A stretch of 64,000 nucleotides of DNA from Chachezhania antarctica (GCF_003646465.1 NZ_QZEX01000014.1:13677-77676), one strand, 5' to 3'; positions 26,024 through 35,118 are shown, counted from the stretch's first letter. Numbers and translations are program-made. Notes: generated by a model not told the origin, from the sequence alone.

Positions 26024-28162
26024 CTACCCGACCATGTCGAGCGGATCGTAACCGTTCTGGATGATGGCAGAGCCCAGCCCGAACTTGTAGCCGTCGATGA
26101 AGGATCGCACGAGTGCACCGGGGGCGTCGTTCAGATCTGTTACACCAACATGGTTCGCCCGGATCGCCGAATCCCTGAGTCCCACCTCGACCGTGCCCAG
26201 GAGAACGGCGGGATCGTCCTCGGGATTTTCGGGGAGCGCGTCCCACGCCGAAATGATGATGGCATCGCGGTCCTGGTTGTAGACCATCGAATGATCGCGG
26301 CCGGGCAGAAGGATCCGGTCGTATGTGGTCGCCTCGACGCGCACCGGGCCATCGGTGCCATCGACTACCGTGCGGTCGTACGCCATCTCCAGTTCCATCC
26401 TGAACGTTTCGATACGGTCGTGGCCGAAGCCGTCGCCGGGCTTCACCGGTTCGGTCTCGCTCAGGCGGGAAAAATCGAAATGATCCCGCGTCACATGGTA
26501 ATCGCCGATCAACGTGTCGTTCCCGCGCCCCCCGATCAGCTGAACCGGGTCGTCGACCTCGCGACCGTTGCTTACCTTCAGCACGTCGTCGCCGTTGCCA
26601 CCCTCGAGGATCGCCGTCTTGATTTTCGGGGCCTTGGCGGGTCTGGCCGCATCGAAGGTCAGCTGGTCGTCGCCGCGTCCGCCGGTCGCCCGGCCTTCGT
26701 CCACCAATTCGATCTTGTCGGCGCCACCGCCACCGTCGAGCGTGCCGGCCCCGCGCAGCTCGTCGCGGCCGCGGCCGCCCTTCAGCAGGCCCGGTCCGTC
26801 GGCGATATAGAGTTCATCCGCCCCGCGGCCGCCGAAAAGCCGCGCGCCGGCTTTCGCGGCGAACAGGTCGTCGGCGCCCGCACCGCCTTTCAGCACGGCG
26901 CTGCGCCCTTCGGCACCGAGGGAATCGTCGCCGGCGCCACCTTTCAGCAGAGCGCGGGGCCCGTCGGCACCAAGGGTATCGTCGTCGGCACCGCCACGCA
27001 GGATCGCGCCACGCCCCTCTGCGTTCAGCTTGTCATCCCCTTTTCCGCCGACCAGCCGGTCGCGCACACCGTTGCCCGCCTCGAGCCGGTCGTCGCCGCG
27101 TCCACCGAAAAGCCGGTCGCGGCCCGCCCCGCCCTCAAGCACGTCGTTGCCGCCTTGCCCGTCAAGTCGGTCGCGACCCTTCCTGCCTGTCAGGGTATCG
27201 CCACCCCGACCGCCCTTCAGGAGGTCATTGCCGAACGACCCGCTCAAATCGTCGGCGTGGCCGCCGCCGAACATCTTGTCGTCGTGAGCCCCGCCATACA
27301 GCATGTCGGGACCGCCACCCCCGTGCAGCCGGTCGTTCCCCTTCCCGCCGGAGAGTTCGTCCGGACCGCCGCCGCCGCGCAGGACGTCGGCGCCCTTCCC
27401 GCCCGAGAGGACGTCGGCGCCGCGCTGGCCGTTCAGGGAATCGCGCCCCGCCCCGCCGGTCAGGTCATCATTGCCCTTGCCGCCCTTCAGCTCGTCCCGG
27501 CCACGGGCGCCGTCGATCTCGTCATCGCCCTTCGAGCCGTGGAGCGTGTCCGCGCCGCCCCTGCCCCAAAGCGTCGCGCCATCCGGACCGTTGCGGCCGC
27601 CGGCGGCGCTCACGAAGTCGCTGCCGCGCCCCGCATCCACCATGACCCAGTCCTGCGCGTCGTAGGGGCCTGACTTGAAGACGATCCGATCGGCCCCGTC
27701 CTGGGCGAATATCCTGGCGCCGCTTCGGGCGACGACATGATCCGCATGATCGGTGCCGCTGAAGTCGAAGCCGGCCTCGACATTGTTCGGGATCCGGTAT
27801 TTCACCTTCTGGCCGGCGATGAAGTCGGGAAAGGCGGTCATGTCGCCATCCCCGTAGGCCCCCGCCACCGCGCTGAGCGCAGCGACGCTCCAGCCGACCT
27901 GCCATTCCTGGTAGGCCGCGCCGCCGTGGCTGAGAGTCATGCCCGCGATCCGCCCCGACACATCCTCGCCCCGGAACGTGAACTGCCCCGACAGGGTAAC
28001 CGTGACGCCCGACCAAGCGCTGAAAACCTCGATCTTCTGTGCGTTCTCCGTCACGGCCTGCCCGCGCAGCAGCGCCTCCATGGCGTCGCCCCAGGTCGAG
28101 GGGATCAGGTTCTGGCCAAGAAGCCCGGGCCCGGGCGTACGGATGGTTGCGATCGTCGGCAT
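26024..28162 (-). CDS. RTX calcium-binding protein with dense nonapeptide array
   Basis: 712 residues from ATG 28162 (GGGAG 7 bases upstream). The N-terminal ~170 residues form a beta-rich domain, with AWSGVTVTLSGQFTFRGEDVSGRIAG and GGAAYQEWQVGW. From about 190 to 530 there are more than 25 near-continuous GGxGxD-type nonapeptides. Many carry Lys or Arg in place of acidic or neutral residues (GGKGND, GGRGRD), unlike the acidic repeats of the neighbouring RTX protein. The C-terminus (about 540-712) is mixed. No signal peptide, as expected for type I secretion. It is convergent with the larger RTX gene. No catalytic motif was seen. Confidence 0.82.
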   Translation of the reverse strand: MPTIATIRTPGPGLLGQNLIPSTWGDAMEALLRGQAVTENAQKIEVFSAWSGVTVTLSGQFTFRGEDVSGRIAGMTLSHGGAAYQEWQVGWSVAALSAVAGAYGDGDMTAFPDFIAGQKVKYRIPNNVEAGFDFSGTDHADHVVARSGARIFAQDGADRIVFKSGPYDAQDWVMVDAGRGSDFVSAAGGRNGPDGATLWGRGGADTLHGSKGDDEIDGARGRDELKGGKGNDDLTGGAGRDSLNGQRGADVLSGGKGADVLRGGGGPDELSGGKGNDRLHGGGGPDMLYGGAHDDKMFGGGHADDLSGSFGNDLLKGGRGGDTLTGRKGRDRLDGQGGNDVLEGGAGRDRLFGGRGDDRLEAGNGVRDRLVGGKGDDKLNAEGRGAILRGGADDDTLGADGPRALLKGGAGDDSLGAEGRSAVLKGGAGADDLFAAKAGARLFGGRGADELYIADGPGLLKGGRGRDELRGAGTLDGGGGADKIELVDEGRATGGRGDDQLTFDAARPAKAPKIKTAILEGGNGDDVLKVSNGREVDDPVQLIGGRGNDTLIGDYHVTRDHFDFSRLSETEPVKPGDGFGHDRIETFRMELEMAYDRTVVDGTDGPVRVEATTYDRILLPGRDHSMVYNQDRDAIIISAWDALPENPEDDPAVLLGTVEVGLRDSAIRANHVGVTDLNDAPGALVRSFIDGYKFGLGSAIIQNGYDPLDMVG

Positions 28163-28620
28163 GAAGGGCTCCCGATGGCTGTCGTGACAGTAAATCTTGC
28201 CGACCCTAGGGAACCATGCGCCGGATCTCAAGTTCTGTGGGTTTCACGGGGCACCGAGATCCTGGATCAGGCCAATGACGCGAACAGCTTCGCCTTCGGC
28301 GTCGCCTGCACGTTCAGAAGCCCTGGCAGCGGGCGGACCGGCCGGTCCGCCGTTGTGAACGCCGGGGCGGGATCACGCCATTGATCGCACCTGCCTTCGG
28401 CCAGCTAGAGTTTCTTTCCGAATTGCTTGAACTAAGGAGAGAAATCACGTTAAGCACCTCTACATAAGCGCGAATGGTGGGTTCTACGGGGAGCCCCGAG
28501 TGCCAAGGTTCTTAGTGTGCCGATCCTTTCGCGATCATGTCTGGCACCGGCTGCAGCCAATTCGGTACCGCGAACGCCGGCGGAGTCTCTTGGGGGCAGC
28601 ATCGTGAAAAGGGTTCAGGC
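28163..28620. other. Divergent intergenic region between RTX and antiporter genes
   Basis: About 460 bp with no convincing gene. It must hold the promoters of both flanking genes. The only structure I can point to is the palindrome at 28333-28350, plus a moderately AT-rich part at about 28420-28470. Confidence 0.4.
28333..28350. promoter_or_regulatory. Perfect 18-bp palindrome
   Basis: GCGGACCGGCCGGTCCGC is a perfect inverted repeat without a spacer, located between divergently transcribed genes. It could be an operator for a dimeric regulator or a cruciform/hairpin former. High GC makes chance palindromes somewhat more likely. Confidence 0.35.
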
Positions 28621-29751
28621 ATGACCGGTTCCGAGAGCAGTGCCACCGCTTTGGTCCCGTCCGACAGCAAGACCTTCCGGCACGCCTTGTTGACACTGAT
28701 CGCGCCTTTGGCCGGCCTTCTGATCTTCGGCCTGATCGAAACCGTTTTTCATGACCGAACGCCTGCGGTGCTATACTTGGTTGCCGTGCCGCTTCTGTTC
28801 CTGTCGGTCTTCGTCGCCGTGCATCATGCCGAAGCGATTGCCCACAGGATCGGGCAGCCTTACGGCTCGCTCCTTCTCGCCCTGTCCGTCACCCTGATCG
28901 AAGTATCGCTGATCGTTTCGATGTTGCTGGCCGACGCCGAGGGCGACAGCGCCGTCGCCCGCGACACGGTGTTCGCGGCGCTCATGATCGTGCTGAACGG
29001 CATCGTCGGGCTGTGCCTTCTGATCGGCGGCCTGAAATTCCATTCGCAGGAGTTTCACGCCCGCAGCGCCACGGCTGCGCTGGGGGTGCTGGGCACGTTG
29101 TCCGTTCTGGGGCTTGTCCTTCCCAACTTCACGCAGGCCATTCCCGGCCCGATCTATGCCCCGGCACAACTGATCTTCGTCGCGGTCGTGTCGCTCCTGC
29201 TCTATGCGCTGTTTCTCTTCGTCCAGATGTTCTCCCACAGGGCGGAATTCGTGGACATGATCGACGATGACGCGACGCACCACGCGCCGGTTTCAGGCCG
29301 GACGCTGCTGGTGTCGGTCATGGCCCTTCCCCTTTCGCTGATCTCGGTCGTGTTGCTGGCCGAAATGCTGGCAGATCCGGTGCGGGACCAGATCGAGCTG
29401 GCAGGTCTGCCCCCAGCCTTCGTCGGCGTGGTGATCGCGCTGATCGTCCTGATGCCCGAAGGCATAGCCTCGATCCGGGCAGCGATGGGCAACCGGCTCC
29501 AGACCAGTCTGAACCTGGCGCTCGGGTCCGCCCTGGCCAGCCTGTGCCTGACGATCCCGGTGGTTGCTCTGATCTCGGTCGCGATGGGGCGGCACCTGGT
29601 CCTGGGGCTGGAAGCCGAACATATCGTGCTGCTGGTTCTCACCCTTCTGATAAGCACCCTGTCGCTGGCGATGGGCCGCACGACAATCATGCAGGGCGGG
29701 ATTCACCTGGTCATCTTCGGCGCCTTCATAACCATTTCCGCCTTTCCCTGA
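28621..29751 (+). CDS. CaCA-family cation/proton antiporter (ChaA / y4hA type)
   Basis: 376 residues from ATG 28621 (AAAGGG upstream). About 11 membrane helices; the two inverted halves carry SVTLIEVSLIVSMLL (about 100) and LIVLMPEGIASIRAAMGN followed by SLNLALGSALASLCLTIPVV (about 280-320). These are the alpha-repeat signatures with acidic residues that bind Ca2+ or Na+. The family exchanges Ca2+, Na+ or K+ for H+ across the inner membrane. It opens the nine-gene plus-strand island, and a hairpin follows its stop. ChaA-like function fits the pH/ion theme, but the ion cannot be told from sequence. Confidence 0.85.
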   Translation: MTGSESSATALVPSDSKTFRHALLTLIAPLAGLLIFGLIETVFHDRTPAVLYLVAVPLLFLSVFVAVHHAEAIAHRIGQPYGSLLLALSVTLIEVSLIVSMLLADAEGDSAVARDTVFAALMIVLNGIVGLCLLIGGLKFHSQEFHARSATAALGVLGTLSVLGLVLPNFTQAIPGPIYAPAQLIFVAVVSLLLYALFLFVQMFSHRAEFVDMIDDDATHHAPVSGRTLLVSVMALPLSLISVVLLAEMLADPVRDQIELAGLPPAFVGVVIALIVLMPEGIASIRAAMGNRLQTSLNLALGSALASLCLTIPVVALISVAMGRHLVLGLEAEHIVLLVLTLLISTLSLAMGRTTIMQGGIHLVIFGAFITISAFP

Positions 29752-29770
29752 CCCCGGATCGAAGCCGGGG
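29752..29770 (+). terminator. GC hairpin after the antiporter gene
   Basis: ccccgg (29752-29757), a 7-base loop and ccgggg (29765-29770) start directly after the stop codon. There is no T run, so it may be attenuating or RNA-stabilising rather than a true terminator. Confidence 0.35.
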
Positions 29771-29806
29771 TTCCGGACCCGATTACAATTGGACTGATTT
29801 CAGACA

Positions 29807-30925
29807 ATGATTTTCTCACCTGTTTCCTGCCTCCGTGCATTCCGCTTGACCGAAATGTTCGCCGCTCTCCTGATCGCTGTCGCGGGCCTTGCCTCCCCCG
29901 TCGCGGCGCAGGAGGCCGAGCAGACCGAGCCGCTTCGGATCGCGGTTCACGACAGCCCGCCTTTCGTCATGATCGAAAATGGCCAAAACAGCGGTCTTGC
30001 GATCGACCTGTGGGAAAAGGTGGCACGAGAACTGGGGTATCAGTTCGAATACCAGGAATTCGAGACCATTCGCAGCATGATCGACGCAACGGCGGCGGCC
30101 GAAGTCGACGTGGCCGTCACCAATCTGACCGTGACGGAAGCACGGGCAGAACGGATCGACTTCAGCCAGCCATGGTACGATTCCGGGCTTCGGATCATGG
30201 TCAGTGACGACCGTGGCTCGACCTTGCAGAAACTGTTTGTCGGGCTCCGGGATTCCGGTTTCCTGCGGGCCTATGCCTGGCTGGCCTTCGCGCTTCTCGT
30301 GGCCTCGCTTGCATTCACTTTCTTCGACCGCAAGTACGACAAGGACTTCCCCGAGAAGTTTCAGGACGGGTTCGCCGAAAGCTTCTACACGGTCATGACC
30401 GTCGCCACCTCGGGCAAGCCGCCCAAGCGCAAGAACCTGTTCGGCTGGCTTGGGCGAATGTGGCAGGGGCTTTGGCTGGTCTGCGGCGTGATGGTGGTGG
30501 CCTTCGTCACCTCGACGGTGACATCGGTCATGACGACGCTGTCGATCAAGAATGACATTCGCAGCGTCATGGACCTGCCGGGTCTGTATGTCGGTGTCTC
30601 GGAAGGCAGCAGCGCCGAAGAGTTTGCCGAAGCGAACGGGATCACCACCATCTCCTTTTCCGGAATCCGGGCGTCGACCCAGGCGCTGTTGAACGGTGAA
30701 ATCCAGGCCATCATCGGCGACAAGCCGGTGCTGGAATACTATACGAAGCGCAATTCCGACCAGCCGCTTACGGTTGTCGGCGCGGTATTCAACCCCGAGA
30801 AATACGCGTTTGCCCTGCCTCAGGGAAGCGACCTGCGAAAGCCGATCACGGTCGAGATCGTCGGCGCCCGGCAGGACGGTGAAGTGCAGGACATGGCGAC
30901 CAGGTACTTCGGCCTGAACCCCTGA
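29807..30925 (+). CDS. Ionotropic glutamate receptor-like ligand-gated ion channel
   Basis: 372 residues from ATG 29807; an ATG at 29855 would start directly at the signal peptide. Signal peptide ends at SPVAAQ. The ligand lobe S1 (about 43-130; LRIAVHDSPPFVM, VDVAVTNLTVTEARAERIDFSQPW) and lobe S2 (about 250-370) form a type 3 solute-binding fold. Inserted between them are TM1 (about 159-176), a pore loop SFYTVMTVATSGKPPKRKN and TM2 (about 218-243). This is the GluR0 layout. The potassium filter TVGYG of GluR0 is replaced by TVATSG, so selectivity is unclear. EARAERIDFSQPW keeps the Arg used to grip amino acid carboxylates in this fold. It lies close to a glutamate decarboxylase gene. Confidence 0.8.
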   Translation: MIFSPVSCLRAFRLTEMFAALLIAVAGLASPVAAQEAEQTEPLRIAVHDSPPFVMIENGQNSGLAIDLWEKVARELGYQFEYQEFETIRSMIDATAAAEVDVAVTNLTVTEARAERIDFSQPWYDSGLRIMVSDDRGSTLQKLFVGLRDSGFLRAYAWLAFALLVASLAFTFFDRKYDKDFPEKFQDGFAESFYTVMTVATSGKPPKRKNLFGWLGRMWQGLWLVCGVMVVAFVTSTVTSVMTTLSIKNDIRSVMDLPGLYVGVSEGSSAEEFAEANGITTISFSGIRASTQALLNGEIQAIIGDKPVLEYYTKRNSDQPLTVVGAVFNPEKYAFALPQGSDLRKPITVEIVGARQDGEVQDMATRYFGLNP

Positions 30926-30948
30926 CCCTGACGGGCGGAGACACAAAA

Positions 30949-31968
30949 ATGCCTAACACTGCGTTCACGACGGACACGGGCAGTGCGCTCGATATTGCCG
31001 TTCGCGCCCCTGTCCGCGTTCACCGTGACATGACATGCGACGCCGCGGCCGATATTATCTCGGATGCCGGAGGCGAGGCCGCCATATGTGTCGTGGATGA
31101 CGAGGACAGGCTTGCCGGTGTCATCAGCCTGCGGGCCTGTCTGGCCGCACCGTCCGGGGCGATGGTGGACGCGGTCATGCAACACGACATGCCGTACGCA
31201 CGGGCCGAGTGGACGGCCGAACAAACCGCAAATGCCGTGCTGAGCCGGGATCTCTCGATCCTGCCGGTTCTGGACAATACCGGACACCTTGTTGGTGTCG
31301 TCGAGGCGCGGCGTGCCCACCGGCATCTGCTGGGCAAGGCCGAGGTCGACGTGCAGGACATGGCCGGACTGGTCGGCACGCACGAAGACGATTACGGCGC
31401 CATGTCGATCTGGGCCGACTTCCGTCGCCGGGCGCCGTGGGTTCTGTTGCTGGCGGTGGCGGGCCTTGTGGCGGGCTATGTCGTGCATGTCTACGAAGAT
31501 GCGCTCGATGCACTGGTGATCCTTGCGCTCTACATGCCGATGGTCGCCGATACCGGCGGCAACGTGGGCACCCAGTCGGCCAGCCTGGTCACCCGCGCAA
31601 TCAGTTGCGGGACCAGCACGATAAGGGATTCCGGGATGGTGCTGTGGCGCGAAACCCGGGTGTCGCTGATGATGGCGGCGTGCCTGTTCCTCTTCGCCTA
31701 TCTCAAGGTGATCCTGATCTCGAACCCGGCGGATGTGCCATTGGGCCTGTCGCTGAACCAGATCGCGCTGGCCATCGGCATCGCGCTGGCGGTGCAGGTC
31801 GTCAGCGCCACGCTGATCGGCGCGGTCCTGCCCCTGGGCGCGGTGAGCTTGCGGCTGGACCCTGCCGTGGTGTCCGGGCCGGCGCTGACCACGATCGTCG
31901 ATCTGACCGGTCTTATCCTTTACTTCGGCATCACAACGTCGATGCTGGGACTCACCACCGCAATGTAG
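30949..31968 (+). CDS. CBS-domain MgtE-type magnesium transporter, short form
   Basis: 339 residues (ATG 30949, GGAG upstream). Two CBS motifs at about 20-130 (AAICVVDDEDRLAGVISL, LSILPVLDNTGHLVGVVE) precede a five-helix membrane domain. YMPMVADTGGNVGTQSASLVTRA (about 193-215) is the MgtE pore signature with conserved Asn and Gly. Full-length MgtE (about 450 residues) has an N-terminal superhelical Mg2+ sensor domain; it is absent here, so gating would rest on the CBS pair alone. The family imports Mg2+, sometimes Co2+. It lies 23 bp after the receptor-channel gene. Confidence 0.85.
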   Translation: MPNTAFTTDTGSALDIAVRAPVRVHRDMTCDAAADIISDAGGEAAICVVDDEDRLAGVISLRACLAAPSGAMVDAVMQHDMPYARAEWTAEQTANAVLSRDLSILPVLDNTGHLVGVVEARRAHRHLLGKAEVDVQDMAGLVGTHEDDYGAMSIWADFRRRAPWVLLLAVAGLVAGYVVHVYEDALDALVILALYMPMVADTGGNVGTQSASLVTRAISCGTSTIRDSGMVLWRETRVSLMMAACLFLFAYLKVILISNPADVPLGLSLNQIALAIGIALAVQVVSATLIGAVLPLGAVSLRLDPAVVSGPALTTIVDLTGLILYFGITTSMLGLTTAM

Positions 31969-31985
31969 CCAGGACGGGCCAGACA

Positions 31986-32222
31986 ATGTTCGATCTTCTT
32001 CCGCACTTGGGGTCCACCGTCGCCCCGTCCATCGCGATGTTCGGCAGCTACTTCCCCTTCTGGCTGATCAGCTTGTTCGCGGCCATCATCCTGACCGTCG
32101 TGGTGCGGACCGTCTTCGTGGTGATCGGCATCGACGACATCCTGCGGTGGCGTGTGCCGGTCTACTTCGCCATGGCCCTGTCGCTGACCTGCCTGATCTC
32201 GTTTTTCTTCTTTGGACGCTGA
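31986..32222 (+). CDS. YtcA/DUF1656-like small membrane protein of efflux operon
   Basis: 78 residues beginning at ATG 31986, 17 bp after mgtE. Two membrane helices (about 21-46 and 54-75) with GSYFPFWLISLFAAI near the first. Small proteins of this type (YtcA, AaeX) stand immediately before the HlyD-like adaptor and FUSC genes in aromatic-acid efflux operons, as here. Their exact function is unknown. The C-terminal FFFFGR is very hydrophobic. Confidence 0.7.
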   Translation: MFDLLPHLGSTVAPSIAMFGSYFPFWLISLFAAIILTVVVRTVFVVIGIDDILRWRVPVYFAMALSLTCLISFFFFGR

Positions 32223-32234
32223 GTTTTGACCGAC

Positions 32235-33278
32235 ATGAAAATCACCCGGACGACCGCTCTCATCGGTGCCCTTGTCAGCGTTGCCATCGTCGCGTCGGCG
32301 GTGGTGCTGACACAGCAAAGCCTGCGACAGGCGCGGCTCAACCCCTTGTCGGACGACGCCGCGGTAGGCGCTGAAGTCATCCAGATGGCGACCAGCGTGC
32401 CGGGCCGCATCACGGCGTTGCATGTGCAGGAAAACGGCGTCGTGAAGAAGGGCGACATCCTTGTCGAGATCGAAGATGCCCCCTACCGGCTGGCCGTCGA
32501 ACAGACGCGGGCGGATCTTGAAATCGCCAGGGCCGCCGCGAATGACCAGTCGCGCAGTATCCAGGCCGAAACGGCAAATGCCGCGATCGCCGCCGATCAG
32601 GTCGAACGTGCAGAAGCGAACCTCGCGCTGGCTACGAACTCTCTGGAGCGCCTGCTGCCGATGGAAGACCGCGGCTTCGTGTCCAAGCAACAGGTCGATG
32701 ACGCGCGCACCCTGAAACTGGGGGCAGAGGTCAGCCTGCGCGAAGCAGAACGCCAGCTCGAGGCGGCCGATGCGCTGGTCGGTGACGAGGTCGGCGCCGA
32801 AGCACTGATCCGCGCCCGACAGGCCGCATTGTCCATCGCGGAATACGAACTGGAGCAAACCGTCCTGCGGGCGCCCCATGACGGCCGGATCGTCGGGCTG
32901 ACGGTGTCCGAAGGCAACGTCACCCTGGCAGCCACGCCGATGTTTTCGCTGATCCGTACCGATCACTGGCACGTCGATGCGAACTACACCGAAACCGTGC
33001 TGTCGAACATTTCGGCGGGCGACTGTGCATCGGTCTTCGTTCTGTCGGACAGCAAGCAGAAGATCACCGGCGTGGTCGACAGCGTCGGATGGGGCGTCAG
33101 CTCGAAGGACCTGATCGATCTGCCCTTTGCGCTGCCCATCGTCCCCAAATCGCTGGACTGGGTGCGGGTCCAGCAGCGGTTCCCGGTCCGGGTGCACCTG
33201 ATCGACCCGCCGGCCGATCTCATGCGGGTCGGCGCATCGGCTGTCGTCACCGTGCATCAGGGCAACAATGACTGCTGA
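32235..33278 (+). CDS. HlyD/MdtN-type membrane fusion protein (efflux adaptor)
   Basis: 347 residues from ATG 32235; a TTG at 32226 is an alternative and neither has a clear ribosome binding site. N-terminal anchor TTALIGALVSVAIVASAVVL (residues ~5-24). A split lipoyl/biotinyl domain has SVPGRITALHVQENGVVKKGDILVEIED (about 52-79) and, later, LRAPHDGRIVGLTVSEGN (about 213-230). A coiled-coil hairpin lies between. C-terminal beta-barrel follows. It bridges an inner membrane pump to an outer membrane channel. It overlaps the FUSC gene by 11 bases, as in mdtN-mdtO and aaeA-aaeB. Confidence 0.87.
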   Translation: MKITRTTALIGALVSVAIVASAVVLTQQSLRQARLNPLSDDAAVGAEVIQMATSVPGRITALHVQENGVVKKGDILVEIEDAPYRLAVEQTRADLEIARAAANDQSRSIQAETANAAIAADQVERAEANLALATNSLERLLPMEDRGFVSKQQVDDARTLKLGAEVSLREAERQLEAADALVGDEVGAEALIRARQAALSIAEYELEQTVLRAPHDGRIVGLTVSEGNVTLAATPMFSLIRTDHWHVDANYTETVLSNISAGDCASVFVLSDSKQKITGVVDSVGWGVSSKDLIDLPFALPIVPKSLDWVRVQQRFPVRVHLIDPPADLMRVGASAVVTVHQGNNDC

Positions 33279-35043
33279 CTCGCCGCTGTCCCGACTGATC
33301 GGTCAGGCGTGGATCGATCTGCAGCCTTTCGAAGGCCGGTTCGGGCAGACATGGCGGGTTGCGCTTCTGTGCGCGCTCGTCACCGGCACGGCGATGACAT
33401 TCAGGATCCCGGAAGCCGCGATCAGCTGCTATCTCGTGATCTTCCTGATGAAACCCGACGCGCTGATGAATTGCCTGATGGGCATCGGCCTGATCGGCCT
33501 GGCAACCTTCGTGCTGTTCGTGATGATCCCGATCATCAATGCCAGCATCGACAGCCCGGTGCTGCGACTGGCGATCATGTTCGGGGCCTCCTACGTCTTC
33601 CTGTTTCTCAGCTCGACCACACCCCTTGGCGAACAGGCGGCCATTGTCGGGCTGATCGTGGCCTTCATCATGACGTTGGTCACCGATGTCCCGATCGGGG
33701 AAATCGCGGACAAGGGCCTCATGGCCGCGTGGAAGATGGCATGCATGCCGATGGCGCTGATGGTGCTGTTCAACCTGTTGTTCGGCATTCCGCCGCAGAC
33801 CCATGCGCGCAACCTTGTCGTCTCGCGCCTGACCGCCGCGGCCGACGCGCTGGAAGACCGGGGCAGCGATCAGGTGCTGCAGGAGCTTCTGGCCGAAGGC
33901 AACGATCCATCGCTTCAGTCGATGCTTTTGGTACGGCTGCTGCATCTTGTGCCCAAGGCGCAGTCGACCTGGCTGAACGGGGCCATCGATACCAGCTACC
34001 GGCTGCTGCTGGCCGCGCAGGCACCCGCCGAGGCCATTTCGCGGGGCGAACGGGCCGAACTTGCCGCCAGTATCCGCGCCGCCGCGGACCGGATCCGGCG
34101 CAAGGACCTGCCCGAGGTGTCGGAAACAGCGTCCTCAGGCGATGCCGCAGGCGAGATCCGGAGCGCGCTGGCCGGCCTGTCCCGGCCCGACGGTGGCGGC
34201 ACTCCCAGCCCGGCGTCTACCCCCCTGCTGGCCGCAGATGCCTTTACCAACCCCACGCACCAGCGATACGCCCTGAAGACGTCGCTTGCGGCGATGATAT
34301 GCTACCTGATCTATACCGGCATCCAGTGGGACGGCATCCACACCGCCCTGATCACCTGCTACGTGGCGGCACTGGGCACCACCGGGGAAACGGTGCGCAA
34401 GCTGACGCTGCGCATTGTCGGCTGCCTTGTCGGCGCCGCCCTGGGATGCGCGGCACTGCTGTTCGTCATGCCCGTGATCACCTCTGTCGGGGCGCTCATG
34501 GTCCTCGTGTTCTGCGCCGTCATGATCGGGGCCTGGGTCTCGACAGGCCCCGAACGGATTTCCTATTGCGGTGTCCAGATCGCGCTGGCCTTCCTTCTGA
34601 CCACGCTGAACGGGTTCGGGCCCAGCTTCGAATTCTCGCAGGCCGGTGACCGGATCATGGGCATCCTGCTGGGCATCGTCGTGATCTACGTCATCTTCAC
34701 CCAGTTCTGGCCCGCCAGCATCGTGGGAGAGATCCGCGAAACGCTGGGCGACGCGGTCGCGCGTCTGCAAAGACTGTCTGGGAAACCGGCCGACGAACGC
34801 CTTGCCGAAACCGAAGAGTCCGCTGCCGTTCTCAGGATCGTTCAAGACATGAAGGAGAAGCTTTCGATGGCCAGCTTCGAACCCCGGCGCGAACGGGCAA
34901 GCGCCGAAACCCTGGCCAGGTACGACGCGATTCGCCAGGAAGTTGAGACCCTCTGGCGCGAGATCCGGTTCAGCAGGGACGTGCCCCGGTCAACGACGCT
35001 CAGGCTGGCGGAGATCGACCGCGACCTGGGGGCCACCGCATGA
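33268..35043 (+). CDS. FUSC-family (MdtO/AaeB-like) efflux transporter
   Basis: 591 residues. An N-terminal group of six helices (about 28-175, with GTAMTFRIPEAAISCYLVIFLMKP), a soluble domain (about 180-325) and a second helix group (about 330-480, with LKTSLAAMICYLIYTGIQWDGIHTALITC) form the two-part FUSC fold. The C-terminal ~100 residues are charged and cytoplasmic. Homologues export aromatic carboxylates and related weak acids with proton drive. No TolC partner follows directly; one lies on the opposite strand at 40224-41804. Confidence 0.85.
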   Translation: MTADSPLSRLIGQAWIDLQPFEGRFGQTWRVALLCALVTGTAMTFRIPEAAISCYLVIFLMKPDALMNCLMGIGLIGLATFVLFVMIPIINASIDSPVLRLAIMFGASYVFLFLSSTTPLGEQAAIVGLIVAFIMTLVTDVPIGEIADKGLMAAWKMACMPMALMVLFNLLFGIPPQTHARNLVVSRLTAAADALEDRGSDQVLQELLAEGNDPSLQSMLLVRLLHLVPKAQSTWLNGAIDTSYRLLLAAQAPAEAISRGERAELAASIRAAADRIRRKDLPEVSETASSGDAAGEIRSALAGLSRPDGGGTPSPASTPLLAADAFTNPTHQRYALKTSLAAMICYLIYTGIQWDGIHTALITCYVAALGTTGETVRKLTLRIVGCLVGAALGCAALLFVMPVITSVGALMVLVFCAVMIGAWVSTGPERISYCGVQIALAFLLTTLNGFGPSFEFSQAGDRIMGILLGIVVIYVIFTQFWPASIVGEIRETLGDAVARLQRLSGKPADERLAETEESAAVLRIVQDMKEKLSMASFEPRRERASAETLARYDAIRQEVETLWREIRFSRDVPRSTTLRLAEIDRDLGATA

Positions 35044-35068
35044 CCAGAACAGGTTGACCTAGAGTAAC

Positions 35069-35118
35069 CCCCGAAATCCGGGGTAATGGTGGCAGAGATG
35101 GCTTCTTTTGCCAGCCAT
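35069..35118 (+). other. Two hairpins in the leader of the amidase gene
   Basis: ccccg-N5-cgggg (35069-35083) and atggct-N9-agccat (35098-35118) lie in the 145-bp gap between the FUSC stop and the amidase start. The first may end the efflux transcript; the pair could also be an attenuator. TTGACA at about 35151 hints at a promoter after them, but I cannot place a convincing -10. No known riboswitch motif was recognised. Confidence 0.35.
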
